64,000 bases of DNA from Impatiens glandulifera (lineage: Eukaryota > Streptophyta > Magnoliopsida > Ericales > Balsaminaceae). Made by a program: the position numbers and the translations under genes. The notes below the pieces were generated by a model that did no database searches, was not told where the DNA came from, and was given only the letters and a program-made list of their open reading frames with translations. The stretch spans positions 135,647,520-135,711,519 of the forward strand of contig NC_061862.1 of assembly GCF_907164915.1 (NCBI RefSeq), read 5' to 3'. Shown one piece after another: positions 1-10,743 of this stretch (positions within the stretch are counted from its first letter, which is position 1; each line of letters opens with the position of its first letter).

Positions 1-2229
1 ACAATAAAAACCCTTCTTTGATGTCTTGTCAGGTTGATTTTGTGTGTTTGTGGAAACAAGATTTTATGAGGACCCATGTTTTCTAATTGATCTAAGCTCT
101 ATCCGAATTGATATTTTTGTAAATAATTGTTTTGATATTTGAAAGTATCGAAAATGGTCGATGAGTGGGGTTGATCGGGATACATGTCTATGATGATAAC
201 AATGAAGGATCAATATGATTTTCAATCAGCTTGGTAGGATTTAATAGATGAAGGGAAACATATAAGTTATTAAAATATATTGATGATAGATGAACAATTA
301 AAGATAGATAAATAATTGTATTAGTGTTTGCTTCTCCACACTTTAATGTTGATTATAGTTGGAGGGGCTGGTGTTTTTATTATGAAAGATGACTGATCAT
401 ATGATGAGAAAATATAATGATGTGGTTTATAAATAAATAAAATATTGGGCCTTTTTTTATAATTAAAAGAATTAAATATTATTCCATTCATTTTTTTTTT
501 ATAATTATTTCATTTCATTAATTAAAATATTTTATTTAAAATAAAAATGTTTAGAAAAAAAAACTTAACTCCCAACAAGCTTAGTATTAATAGATGAGGT
601 GTGAATGGTGATATCTTGTCGTGGTTGTGTAGATAAAGTGCAAACAATATGAAAATGTTTCATTGAAGAATATATAATTAATAACTTTTGGAGTATAAAC
701 AAAAACAAAATGAAAAAAAATTATAAAACCAAGTTTTTTATTATTAAATAATTACTTTTTAAAAACAATTTGTATATTTCAAACAAATAAAATATTTTAA
801 AAATATATAAGTTCAGAATAAAATATTTAACAACAATGATTTTATTTAATAATGTTATATATAATTATATTTATAATATATTTTATTTAGAATAGTTTTC
901 AAAAATTATTAAATAAATACCATTTTATAATACTAAAATAAATTTATAAAATTTGAATTTAAAATAATTTAATCATCTATTTAAAGTTATAAAATAAATA
1001 CTAATTTTTTAAACTCTAATATGTTTGAAATATTTTACAAGACTAATAATTTTAATTTTATTTATAATATATGGTCATTTAAATAATTATTATAACAATT
1101 GTTGTCTTTTTGTATATTTATTAAAATAAATTTATAATATTAAATAAATTATTACATATTTTAATAATATATTATAAATAAAATTATATATATTTAAATT
1201 GTTAATTTTATTAAAAAAAAAAAAAATCATTGTATACCAATTTATATATATATATATATATATATATTAGAATTTTTAATTACATTAAAAAAAATTAAAA
1301 AAAAAATTATTGTTAGAAATATTTTATTATAATATTATTGGTTTTAGCAATTAAAAATAAAATTATATAAAAATAAATTAGAATTGTTAATCTTGTTTAA
1401 AAAATTCAAAATAAAATTTTAATTTTAATTATTAAACCTGAGTTTCAAATACAGTATACCGGTTGCTTGATTTCAAAGTGGCTTCAAAATTTTAAATTAA
1501 ATTACTAAGGTAAGGTATACTTGGTGGACTAAACAATGAATTTATCAATTGTTAATTTATTTTGAAATAACTACCTTTTTAAAAAATAAAATAATCTTAT
1601 AGAAAATGCTAACAACAATTTTAATGTGAACAGTCATCATCATTTAAATAATAATTTGTGTAAGTCAACTAGTGATACATTCTTCTATGTTAAAATTTGA
1701 TTGTATGTTTGAATAAAAAAAAAAAAAATAGAGGGTGAGAATTTGGAGAGTGAATGATGTATCATTATATCTTTTTCCCAATAATTTTTCATAAAAAAAA
1801 AATTAAAAGAAAAAAAGAGATAAATTCTTTTATATTTTTGTAACAAATAAGATTCCATCACTTATTCAATTTCTCATTCTCTTCTCCAAATATTTTTGCC
1901 TTATTATTATTTCTTTAAAAAATTCACATTTTTCCTTCTAAATTTCTTAAACATAATTATAAATAAATATTTATACAAAATTAAAGATTATTTTTATTTA
2001 TAATTAAAAATATTATTTATTTTATATTTATACGTTACAATCATTATGAATATTCATACTTTCAAAACTAAGATGAATTGTCTGACCATTTTTTTTATTA
2101 ATGTTTTTATTTATTCTTAAATATGATTAATCTTTTTGTTTATTAGACTTTGGGTGAGTAACACTTGGTATTTTATAATTTTTTTTTTGTTATATTTAAA
2201 CTATTATCATTTATATCATATTACATTAT
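1..2229. other. AT-rich intergenic spacer
   Basis: No open reading frame of any length with recognisable residues is visible. The stretch is extremely AT-rich with poly-A/poly-T runs and short TA repeats. The part near 1728-1895 has purine-rich left and pyrimidine-rich right ends (gagggtgagaatttggagag, then tctcattctcttctcc) that could be the ends of a decayed MITE, but the match is weak. Nothing else can be supported. Confidence 0.7.
1243..1268. repeat. (TA)n microsatellite
   Basis: About 13 uninterrupted TA dinucleotides inside an AT-rich spacer. Similar short TA tracts occur near 10115-10150, 10708-10735, 29390-29412, 45755-45787 and 51248-51282. Confidence 0.9.
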
Positions 2230-2428
2230 TGATAAATTTAATAAAGAAGTTAGGGTTTCTCGTTAACGAAATTTAACAAACTAAATATAATGAAAGAGTT
2301 TATATAGTTAGTGATTACAATAGACTGAAATACCCTTAAGTGATAATAGACTAAAAATTTTCCTTCAATGCTAATTAAGATAATAATAATAATATATCTA
2401 TAATCCTCTCTCAAACCACGACGCAACA
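2230..2428 (-). mobile_element. Solo LTR of a copia-type retrotransposon
   Basis: On the minus strand this region matches the plus-strand LTR at 41769-41939. Both contain, in order, a GATATATTA block, a segment reading roughly TAGTCTATT..ACTTAAGGGTATTT, TCAGTCTATT, ATCACTAACTATA, and GAAACCCTA(A/G)CTTCT, ending in TTATCA. The 41.8-kb copy is followed at once by a primer-binding site. This copy has no PBS or coding sequence next to it, so it is read as a solo LTR. The outer (2428) end is uncertain, and no clean target-site duplication was found. Confidence 0.7.
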
Positions 2429-4150
2429 TCATTAATCATTGAGAGTTTGTCAGTCAGAAAACATGAAGTCAAGTCGAATGCGTTTTTGTAAATATATCAA
2501 CAATCTATATTAGTAAGTAATCAACGTAGGAAAACAATGTCACATGCAAGAACAACAAGAAGGTACTCTCTTTTGCCCAATCCATTGATCATCCACCTAG
2601 AAAGCACCTCTTCAAATCGGACCAACCAAAATCAACAACCCTCAAAAACAAACAAAACTCATTAAACCATCCTCCTTCTCCAAAAGCAAACCAAATTCAA
2701 CTTCCTATTCTCAACAACAACCAAAACCAAGATTCACAAACAAAAGAAAAATCAAACCAAATTAAACTTATTATTCTCAACAACAACAACCAAAACCAAG
2801 ACCAATCATAGTATATCGGGTGTAACCGATATCCGGAAGAAATCCTACAACTAGAACCGCGTATATCAGATAAGTGATGAATTTTCATCAACCGCCCAAG
2901 AAGCGCCACCGTAGCCCTCTATAGCTAGAGACGTGCACGCCCGAGAAGTAGGTGATCGACTAACGCCCATTAGTTGAAACACTAACAGAGCGCCCAATTG
3001 CTGATGGAACTAGACAGAACGCTCGACGTCCACGTTTTCCCTCGAAACGACATCGTTTTGTGCCTAGTTCTTCTTTCTCGCCACGATCGCTAGACGGATA
3101 AACATGAAGACCCGTCTTTGATTTTGAAAAGATGGAACTTTTTCTACAGTCCATCTTTACGGCTGATTCGAAAGTTGAAATGATCATCCTACATTGGTGA
3201 TCATTTCTACTACTTCAATAGGGATGATTCATCCCTATTTCGTCAAGTTGGCTCAAGAAAATCCAAAACACCATTAATGGATTTTGACTGATTCGATTCA
3301 CTTGAAGTCTTCACCGACTTAGGGATGCTATAAATACACCCCCTGAATCATTCTGAAGGCAAAAGATAACAACTTAAGCCCTGAATCAAAAGTTTTCAAA
3401 AATCTGCTCCAACCTTCTAATTTTTCGAAAGTTTTGTATAAGATTTAAAACTTGGATCTGAGCATCCCAAAAGTTTCCCTAAGGATCTAGGAGTGTTCTC
3501 TAATCATTGATAAGGTTCCAGTCACCTTATACTTCATATTTACAGTTTGAATTATAAATTTTATATTTCAAATTGCATAATCTTGTATGCTTTTGTTCAT
3601 AGTATTTTATGGTTGGAAATCAATCATATGATCACTTATAAACTTTCTTGATAGGTTAGAGACAATCAATCAGCTTTAAACAGAAAAACTCAAATTTGAA
3701 TTTAAAAAATAAAAAACGGTGTTGCTGTTTTTGGGCTAATTCTCTTGAATGAAAACCCATAAAACATCTCAACATGATTGTAATTATGTTGGGTAAATGT
3801 TTGGATCATATTTGATCCATCTCGATCATGTTTGATGAAAATAAAATTAATTGAAATTTTGGAGTTCTTGATTTGGTCAAAACGAACATGCAATGTTCTT
3901 ATTTTGGTACCAATCAAATATATGAGATATAAGGAAATAATTGGTAGTTCCTTTCTCCGTAAAACTACTTTAAAATCAAAAATCTAGTTTTTTAGCACAA
4001 ATTGTTTTGAACGATTTGATCACCATCCAGGTTGATTGATACCTTGGAATGATGATCAACATGTTCCTCGGAATTTTGTGAAGCTACCCAAACTATTGTA
4101 TTAGAGAATCCAAGCTTAAAAATCAAATTTACAAAACTGCACTTTTGTGT
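2429..4150. other. Non-coding stretch, possibly an old LTR and leader
   Basis: No supported gene. The sequence is less AT-rich than its surroundings at 2880-3360 and contains a good TATA-box context at 3329 followed by a transcribed-leader-like pyrimidine/AAG composition. That arrangement is common in LTR promoters, but no second LTR, PBS or polyprotein could be tied to it. Assignment as a retroelement LTR is inference. Confidence 0.35.
3329..3336 (+). promoter_or_regulatory. TATA-box-like site in putative LTR
   Basis: TATAAATA in the context gggatgctataaatacaccc, followed about 30 bp downstream by a sequence with no early ATG. It resembles the TATA box of plant LTR retrotransposons. No transcript evidence exists here and no downstream gene is intact. 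Confidence 0.3.
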
Positions 4151-4154
4151 TTTA

Positions 4155-4480
4155 TAGGATCAAGAGGTGCAACCTAGGATCGAGAGGTCCGACCGACAAC
4201 CATCGGTTCAGACTGGGACCTAGGACCGAGAAATTCAAACCCAAGACCGAGAGGTCCTACTGAGAAATTTGATAGGACCGACAAGTTTGACCGATGTTCT
4301 TGTGAAAGGACTAAGAGGTCCGACTGAAGATTTTTACATCCGACCGAGAATTTAAACCTAGGACCGAGGACTCATAAACCTAGGACCGACAAATTCCACC
4401 CAAGGCTAAAAGGTCAAACCTAGAACCGAGGAATCTCGACCCTGACTGAGAATTCCAGAACCTATGACCGATGAATAAGC
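4155..4480. repeat. Degenerate minisatellite built on GGACCGAGAGGTCC
   Basis: The words ggatcgagaggtccgacc, gaccgagaggtcctac, ggactaagaggtccgact, gaccgagaatt, aggaccgag and similar recur about every 20-25 bp. The core GGACCGAGAGGTCC is itself an imperfect inverted repeat (GGACC...GGTCC). Units are strongly diverged and vary in spacing. No coding frame is kept through the array. Confidence 0.75.
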
Positions 4481-4519
4481 CTCTCGTTCTTTTATCATTG
4501 GGGATAGCACATTTGCCCG

Positions 4520-4837
4520 ATGATTGAGGACTTTCAAGCAATCCTTAGGTCTGAATATGATGAACTCGTGATTTTGGTTTCTCACGACCTTGAACTTGAA
4601 GAACCATATGTGATTCTCAATAACTTATATTCTTCTAGAGTATATAATTTCATACTGTTCACCATTGATGATGGATTTATCAATATGCGACATCTTGACG
4701 ATTTTATTTGGCGTTTCCAAGGAGTGGACATGACCATCGACCCCATACAAAGTAGACAATACATGCTGGTGGTTCTGACTTATTATTTTTTTATCTCACT
4801 GAAAGCCGACAACCTTCTGTTTGGCTCCTCGGGGTAG
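4520..4837 (+). pseudogene. Unrecognised 105-codon open frame, probably a remnant
   Basis: An open frame begins with an acidic, hydrophobic segment (MIEDFQAILRSEYDELVILV) and ends in LLFGSSG. I do not recognise the family. It directly follows the GACCGAGAGG minisatellite. A second open frame in another phase follows from 4856 to 5101, which would fit a frameshifted older coding region, possibly transposon-derived. No catalytic motif, signal peptide or zinc finger is visible. It could also be a chance open frame. Confidence 0.25.
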
Positions 4838-5620
4838 TTCATACTATGATGGAAAATGCACGAGGGTTGGCTGGTCTATTCCTCGTCGATCACTCATTGG
4901 TCTCCGCGTCTTTGTTCCAGACCCAACCTCCTATTCCTGCTGAGGATCACCTTTGGTCATATACCTCTAGTTACCTCTAGTTGTTGGACAAATTGCATTT
5001 CTTGCCCCGTCCTTCATCTCCTTATTCTTCCTAGTCAATCCAGCCCATGCCATTTTTTATGTTCACCCAATTCGCTTCATTTTTCTATGGTATCACTTTG
5101 ATACCATGAAGTACAAGATGGTGAATTCTCCTTTCATCATTGTGCTGGAATTAGAAGAATCTACCTAATAATTTACCACTAATATATTTCAACAATTTGG
5201 CATGCGAACAACTATTTCGTGGATAGGAGTCATTCCTTCGGACATGAGTCATATTTCTCCTTCTCTTTACTTCATGTACCCATCAAAGTTGGTGTGTGCT
5301 CATTTAGTTCAAATTCCTTAGTCACTAGATCAATTCTATGGACCGAGGCCAATTGTCTCTATCGTCCACATATCATCGAACAGCAGTAGCAATGGAAGGA
5401 CCGTATTAACGAGTTAAACTCTATATCAACAGAGTAGCCCAATCTCTATATTAGAATAACTCTTTATATACCAGTACTTTAGTTATTATTTATGTTGTAG
5501 CTTTACTACGTGTATGAACTCTTTGTGTACGAGTGAAAGCAAATTTTGTATGAATGATTATTATTATGAATGCTAATCGGATTTAAGAATGTTCAAACTA
5601 CATTCCATTTCATTAAAACG
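4838..5620. other. Decayed sequence without recognised gene
   Basis: GC content is higher than in the spacers, and short open stretches in several phases suggest a decayed coding region. One is around 5190-5400, where a plus-strand frame contains a run like TSCTHQSWCVLI. No family could be named. From about 5460 on it becomes AT-rich spacer. Confidence 0.4.
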
Positions 5621-5625
5621 TTCAT

Positions 5626-6378
5626 TGATAGTTTTACATGATAACTTCTTCTATTTATGCCTATAATTTAGAATAATTGATAATTTACATGATAACTTCC
5701 TCCCTATTATGTCTATAATTCAGAATAATTGAAATATACTTGTAATTTTCATGTAAAACCATGAACACATTTATGTAGAAATATTTGATACCTTAAGGTA
5801 AAAGCATGTTTGTCCTTCATGTAAACCCTACTAAAGAATTAAAGATTGAAACAAACGCTAACGGGTGAATTTTGCTTCACTTATAGTACATGCTAAGCAA
5901 GTAAAACAGCGCCTAGTAAAGCTTTCGTCACTTCTATTTATGGCTCTAATAAAAGTTAAACAAACGCTACCTAGTGAAGCTTGCTTCACTCTATTTACAG
6001 CCGCTATAGAAGTGAAACAAGTGTTACCGAGTGAAAATTGCTTTACTTTTATTTACGTTGTGTAACGAGTGAATTTTTTTTTGTATGAATAATTATTATT
6101 ATCAATGATAATCGAATTTAATGATGTTCAGACTACAATATATTCCATTACAACGTTAATCGATAGTTTTATATGACAATTTCTTCTATTTATGCCTATA
6201 TTTCAATTTAATTGATAGTTTTACATGATAACTTCTTCTATTTACACCTATAATTTAGAATAATTGATAGTTTTATATGATAACTTCTTATATTTATGCC
6301 TACAATTTAGAATAATTGATAGTTTTACATGATAACTTCTTCCATTTATGCCTATAATTCAGAATAATTGATAGTTTC
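5626..6378 (+). repeat. ~52-bp tandem repeat in two blocks
   Basis: The unit begins gatagttttacatgataact, then tcttctatttatgcctataa, then tttagaataatt. Two copies lie at about 5626-5740 and four or five at about 6160-6378. A single related piece occurs near 7608. The two blocks flank the GTGAAGC repeat at 5866-6078, so one tandem array appears split by, or interspersed with, a second one. Confidence 0.8.
5866..6078 (+). repeat. ~62-bp tandem repeat with GTGAAGC/GCTTCAC palindromes
   Basis: About three and a half units run from a GAGTGAA..GCTTCAC block through CTTCTATTTA, an ACAGC/TGGCTCTAATA block and GAAGTGAAACAAGCGCTACC. Each unit carries an inverted GTGAAGC..GCTTCAC pair able to form a short hairpin. 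A 66-codon open frame across it (5865-6065) is an artefact of the repeat: its protein is internally periodic (KVKQTLPSEACFTL, then EVKQVLPSENCFTF). Confidence 0.8.
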
Positions 6379-6379
6379 A

Positions 6380-6890
6380 CATTCTCACATGCTCCAACAA
6401 AAAATCTCCCCAAACATTTGCACCAAAACCCAATATTTGTGTGAAAATTTACACATTTGCACCAGCTCCAAAAAATATCTCATACATCATCAAGTTTCTT
6501 CTCGAAAAGTTTTATAGTCTAGTTCACACGAGAGAGATTCCCGCATCAGATTCTATTACAACGTTACTAGACTTGCATAAACTTTTCGAAATGAAATATT
6601 GAAAATAGGTTTTCGACAAAGAAATCGGTACCTTTCAGGACATTTTCTCTCAAATATGCACATTCTCACCAGCTCCAACCAAAAATCTCCCCAAACATTT
6701 GCACATTTGCACCAACTCCCAACATAAATCTCCTTATATCATCAAGTTTTTTCTCGAAAATATGATGTAGTCCAGTTCACACGAAAAGGATTCCCACATC
6801 ATATTTCATTACAGCGTTACCAGACTTGCATCAACTTCTCGAAATGAAATCTTGAAAATAGGTTTTCTGACAAAGAAATCGGTTTTGTAT
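6380..6890 (+). repeat. ~281-bp tandem duplication
   Basis: The segment starting cattctcacatgctccaac at 6380 recurs at 6661 as cattctcaccagctccaacc. The similarity continues through the shared blocks aaaatctccccaaacatttg, catcaagttt, tctcgaaaa, gttcacacga, attcccacatca, acttgcat and aaaataggtttt, to caaagaaatcggt. The copies differ by substitutions and small indels, so the duplication is not recent. No coding sequence is involved. Confidence 0.8.
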
Positions 6891-6979
6891 GACTAAATCT
6901 GAAAAATATACCATTAGCTAATGTTTTAGATTGGGAAAATATTTTCATAGGAGAGAGTTGAAAGAGATAAATAAATAGA

Positions 6980-7078
6980 AGTGAGTTAAGCTCTACCGAG
7001 TGAAGCTTTCTTTACTTCTATTTACAGCTCTAATAGAAAATGAAGCAAGTGCTACTGAGTGCGCTTGCTTCACTTATA
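6980..7078 (+). repeat. Second block of the GTGAAGC repeat
   Basis: About one and a half units of the family at 5866-6078 recur here: accgagtgaagctttctttacttctatttacagctctaatag followed by gaagcaagtgctactgagtg and gcttgcttcac. It lies about 0.9 kb from the main block, on the other side of the 281-bp duplication. The local repeats in this region were therefore reshuffled together. Confidence 0.75.
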
Positions 7079-7079
7079 T

Positions 7080-7775
7080 TTAATTATATTTATATAAACT
7101 ATTAAAGATTTCCTTCACATTGTCTCTTTCTCTCTCTACCCTTTCGTGTCTAATCATTTACTTTACTCTTTTGTCTCTTTTCTTCTTAAAATCATAAATG
7201 CTCATATACTGATTCTCTTTATTTGCTCGCGTTTGAAGTAGCTTCTCTTTCGATAGCTCTTCCTTTGACCCGATATCTGACATTTCTGAAAAGTATTTCT
7301 GAAACACGGGTCTTGTGCCACAAAAATGGTAAGAAAAAGGTTTCCATTTGAGTTTTTTCTAGTTTCTTTAGATTTCTTATTTGTTTTGAAGCTATATGAT
7401 TATCTCTCATTTCATAATCAGGATTCAGAGCAAAAAACTTATTCTATCTATTGAATCGACGACGGAAATGGAAGAGTAAAAATAGGAGGTAACTCATTTA
7501 AAGTAGATAATTTATATATTTGCTTGCTTTTAATATTGTAGTAAGTTTATATCAACAAATTTATAATTCATGTAAAAACATTTATACCTTAATGTTATCA
7601 ATGAAGGATAGTTTTACATGATCAATTCTTCTATTTACGTTATACTCATATTATTTGTAGAGTTCACCTAAAACAAAGAAAACACAGAAGCATCAAGCAA
7701 GCACTCAACACCCTTGGACATACTAACAACATCAACTCAAGAAGAATTTATTGAGAATCGTCTTTAGAAAATAAA
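7080..7775. other. Spacer with pyrimidine-rich segment
   Basis: No supported gene. 7120-7185 is strongly C/T-rich on the plus strand (tctctttctctctctaccct and following). It could be the 5' leader of the decayed gene that starts downstream, since a pyrimidine-rich leader followed by a spliced exon is common there. This is not proven. Confidence 0.4.
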
Positions 7776-9915
7776 GTTTTTTGATGCTCCAATATTTAAG
7801 ACTCGAACATCTCCAATGGGCCTTCATAACCTCATTCAAAATTTATCCAAAGAACAAAAGGATGTAGTGAGGGACATTATATTTGGTTCCCTTTTTTTTA
7901 CTGGGCACATATAAATTCTTAAAGAATTTCTCCCGAAGCATTGTGAGTTTTTTCAAATCCAGAAAGAGATCCATCATCCTAAATAGTAAAGAGGAGATTC
8001 AGATTGAAGAACATGATGTTTAATGTGTATTGAACATCCTGAGAGGGGAATTATAAATTAAAGAGTCCACTAAAGTTGACTCGGACGAGCAGGAGTACAA
8101 GGACAATATGAGGGCGTGGAGAAGGAGATAGGGAATGAAGGAGAGGAGATCCTCAAACCCATGAATTGCCCAAAAGAATTCTATAGAACAGAGCTGGAGA
8201 CAACAAGTTTCAAATGGACTTCATTGTGTTTGTTGTCTCTAGTTTTTTTTGACTTCCCAAAATTCACAGTGCAGGTATACCCCAACTTCTTAACATAATT
8301 TTATGTAAAGGTATTTTGACCTTCATGTAAAACTATTTCATCCTTCATGTAAAATGATTTGAGATTTCATGTAAAGTACTACAAGAAGTATCTAAAATTA
8401 AAGATTTAAACTAGTGCAACAAGTGGCATGAAAACATGTCATCATTTTTTCATGGACCACTAACGTTTTTTTTAATGAGTGTTTAATTGATATCTATGTA
8501 TCATTTTGTAGTTTATTAATTTATAATTTATGAACGTAATATATTTATAAATACAAATGGATCAATTTTTCTACTTGGACCGAGTCATTGAGCACAAAGT
8601 ACATAGAAACATCCCAAGGAGTTCCCAATTTCGGGATGCTAGGACAACAAGAAGATGTACAAGTGGATTGAGTATGAGTCTAAAAATGGGGGGTTTGGGC
8701 AGGGTAGAACCATTCTCGCATACGCATTACATTGATAGAAGAAGAGGATGAACCTCTAAAAGAGCTACTTGAGAAGAGTACATTTAAAAGAGCTACTTGA
8801 GAAGGAACTACCTTTGAAGGAGCTAACTGAGAAGGAACTACCTAAGAAGGAGATACCTCTGAATGAGAAGCCTCAAAAGGAGTAGCCTTGGAAGGAGAAG
8901 ACCTTAGTGTGAGAATATGATTGCCTAATATGGACATGACATCACTCCTGCATTTAGGTTGAGAAGGCTTGTTGAGGCTACATAACCATTGACACAAGGT
9001 TCTCAGATCTACATAACATGCTTGTAAACGAGAATTACAACATGAACAAAATAAAGTTGTAGAAGCCTCTATTAAGCCTTTTTCCAAGGTCATAAACTAG
9101 AATGTAGTGCTTAAGGTATGCTTAGGAAAGAACGTACACAAGACTAGACATTACCAACAAAGACAACAACACCATTCCTCCCACCACTAAAAACAACAAC
9201 ACCATTTCTCCCACCACATAAGACAACAACAACATTCCTCCCACCACCGAAGACAACAACATCATTCTTCTCACCACCGAAGAAAAACAATAACATTCCT
9301 CCACCACCGAAGAAAACAACCACATTCCTCCCACCACCGAAGAAAAAAAACAATATTCCTCCCACCACCAAAGAAAACAGAACATTTCTCTCAACACGGT
9401 AGACAACAACAACATTCCTCCCACCTCCGAAGAAAACAACCACATTCTTCGACAATCAAAAGTAAAAAATCAATCAATGAATGAACAACCACACACTGCC
9501 TTTCTATTCTACCAACAATAGATTGTCCTACATTGATTCAAGTCTTGGGAATACCAAAAGAAGCAATGGAGGCTCCTCGATCGTCACAACCCAGAACCAG
9601 GCCCATAAAATTGCCCAATGCATTAAAATCCTCATATTTCAACGACATTTTTAAGGATGTAGAAAGATTAACATTCAAGAAAAAGTTATTTGTGTGGTTG
9701 ATATTTGAACAAGGGACAGGACCAAGGGTAATGTTTTATGTTCACACTTATTTATACGGAAAAAATAAAATTATACCTCATATTGAAATATATTACTGTG
9801 TTATGCATTGAAATGTTATTTCTAAGTGATAAACTGACCTTGAACTTGACGCGTAGTAATTTCATTAGCTTGGAAATGGAGAATTGGGTAGACAGACTAA
9901 TAGTTAACGTTGGGC
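7776..9915 (+). pseudogene. Decayed Ulp1-like (C48 peptidase-type) transposon-associated gene
   Basis: The plus strand keeps several segments typical of the large plant transposon-borne proteins that end in a Ulp1-like SUMO-protease domain. These are RTSPMGLHNLIQNLSKEQKD..VRDIIFGSLF (7797-7910), a piece like AGDNKFQMDFIVFVVSSFF (about 8189-8250), FFYLDRVIE..NIPRSSQF..GGLGR (8560-8705), and, near the end, LTRSNFISLEMENWVDRLIVN (about 9837-9905), which corresponds to the start of the protease domain. Frameshifts, stops and probable introns separate them. The catalytic His-Asp-Cys part is absent because a MITE starts at 9917. It was probably part of a MULE-type element, though no long TIRs were found. 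The family assignment rests on motif memory, not a search. Confidence 0.5.
9150..9450. repeat. ~28-bp minisatellite encoding His/Ser/Arg/Gln-rich repeats
   Basis: About 10 units of the form ACAACAACATTCCTCCCACC followed by ACCGAAGA. Read on the plus strand in the frame of the surrounding decayed gene, each unit gives a peptide like QQQHSSHHRR. The opposite strand gives Val/Gly-rich open frames that are shadows. The array sits between the FYLDRV segment and the protease start, where related proteins have a long low-complexity linker. It may be an expanded in-frame linker. Confidence 0.75.
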
Positions 9916-9916
9916 A

Positions 9917-10114
9917 TAAGGGTGAGAAAAAATACCGATATTAAAGGTATATCAAAAATAATGTATCGTAATATATTGAAAATATCGATTTTTAAGGTAT
10001 ACCGAAAAAATGTAAGGTATGATACCAATATAGAAATTATTGGTACGATAAATATATGAGATTTTTAAAATTTTGATATATCGAGATATACCGAATTACC
10101 GAAATAGTATTAAG

Positions 10115-10152
<38 letters not shown>

Positions 10153-10532
10153 CTTATAAGGAAATAATTAAATAAATTTGATATTAATTTAATTAAAGAA
10201 ATATAATTTTTTAATAATATCAAAATATAATTATACTGAAATATTATTCTATATATGTCTCTCTACCTTATCGATGAGATTGATTTTTTTTAAGTTAATT
10301 TATTTTTAGGTATCAAAGTTATAATACCGATACCGTACTGAAATTAAGGTATACCGAAATGAAGGTAAGGTAAAGATATGAATTTTTTGTACACCGAAAT
10401 TAAGGTATATCAAAATAAAGGTATACCGAAATCAAGGTAAGGTAAATGTATAAATTTTTTGCATACCAAAATTTTAGGTAAGGTATAAGGTATGGATAAA
10501 ATATTAAGGTATACCGTACCGACCCACCCTAA
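9917..10532. mobile_element. hAT-like non-autonomous element rich in GGTATACCGAAA words
   Basis: The two ends are inverted: TAAGGGTGAG..ATACCGATATTAAAGGTAT at the left and, on the other strand, TTAGGGTGGGTCGGTACGGT from the right. The interior holds dozens of ggtataccga/ggtaaggta words and a TA microsatellite at 10115-10150. No transposase. The 8-bp flanks gttgggca and attggacg differ by three G/A changes only, which fits a decayed hAT-type 8-bp duplication. It interrupts the Ulp1-like gene. Confidence 0.6.
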
Positions 10533-10708
10533 TTGGACGTTTATCTTCAACACAAATGATATAAAACAACTAATGCCTAAAAAAAAAAAATACTCCACCA
10601 CAACGACTATTGTAAACTCTACCAACACTATTATTTATAAATTTTGTATATATATAAAACTTTTATACTTAAATTTTCTTTTTTGATTAATTTTATTTTT
10701 TCTATCAT

Positions 10709-10743
<35 letters not shown>

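Noticed and set aside
9122..9455. Two overlapping minus-strand open frames rich in Val-Gly-Gly and Met-Leu-Leu
   Set aside because: Both are shadows of the 28-bp minisatellite; the repeat is in frame with the decayed plus-strand gene instead.
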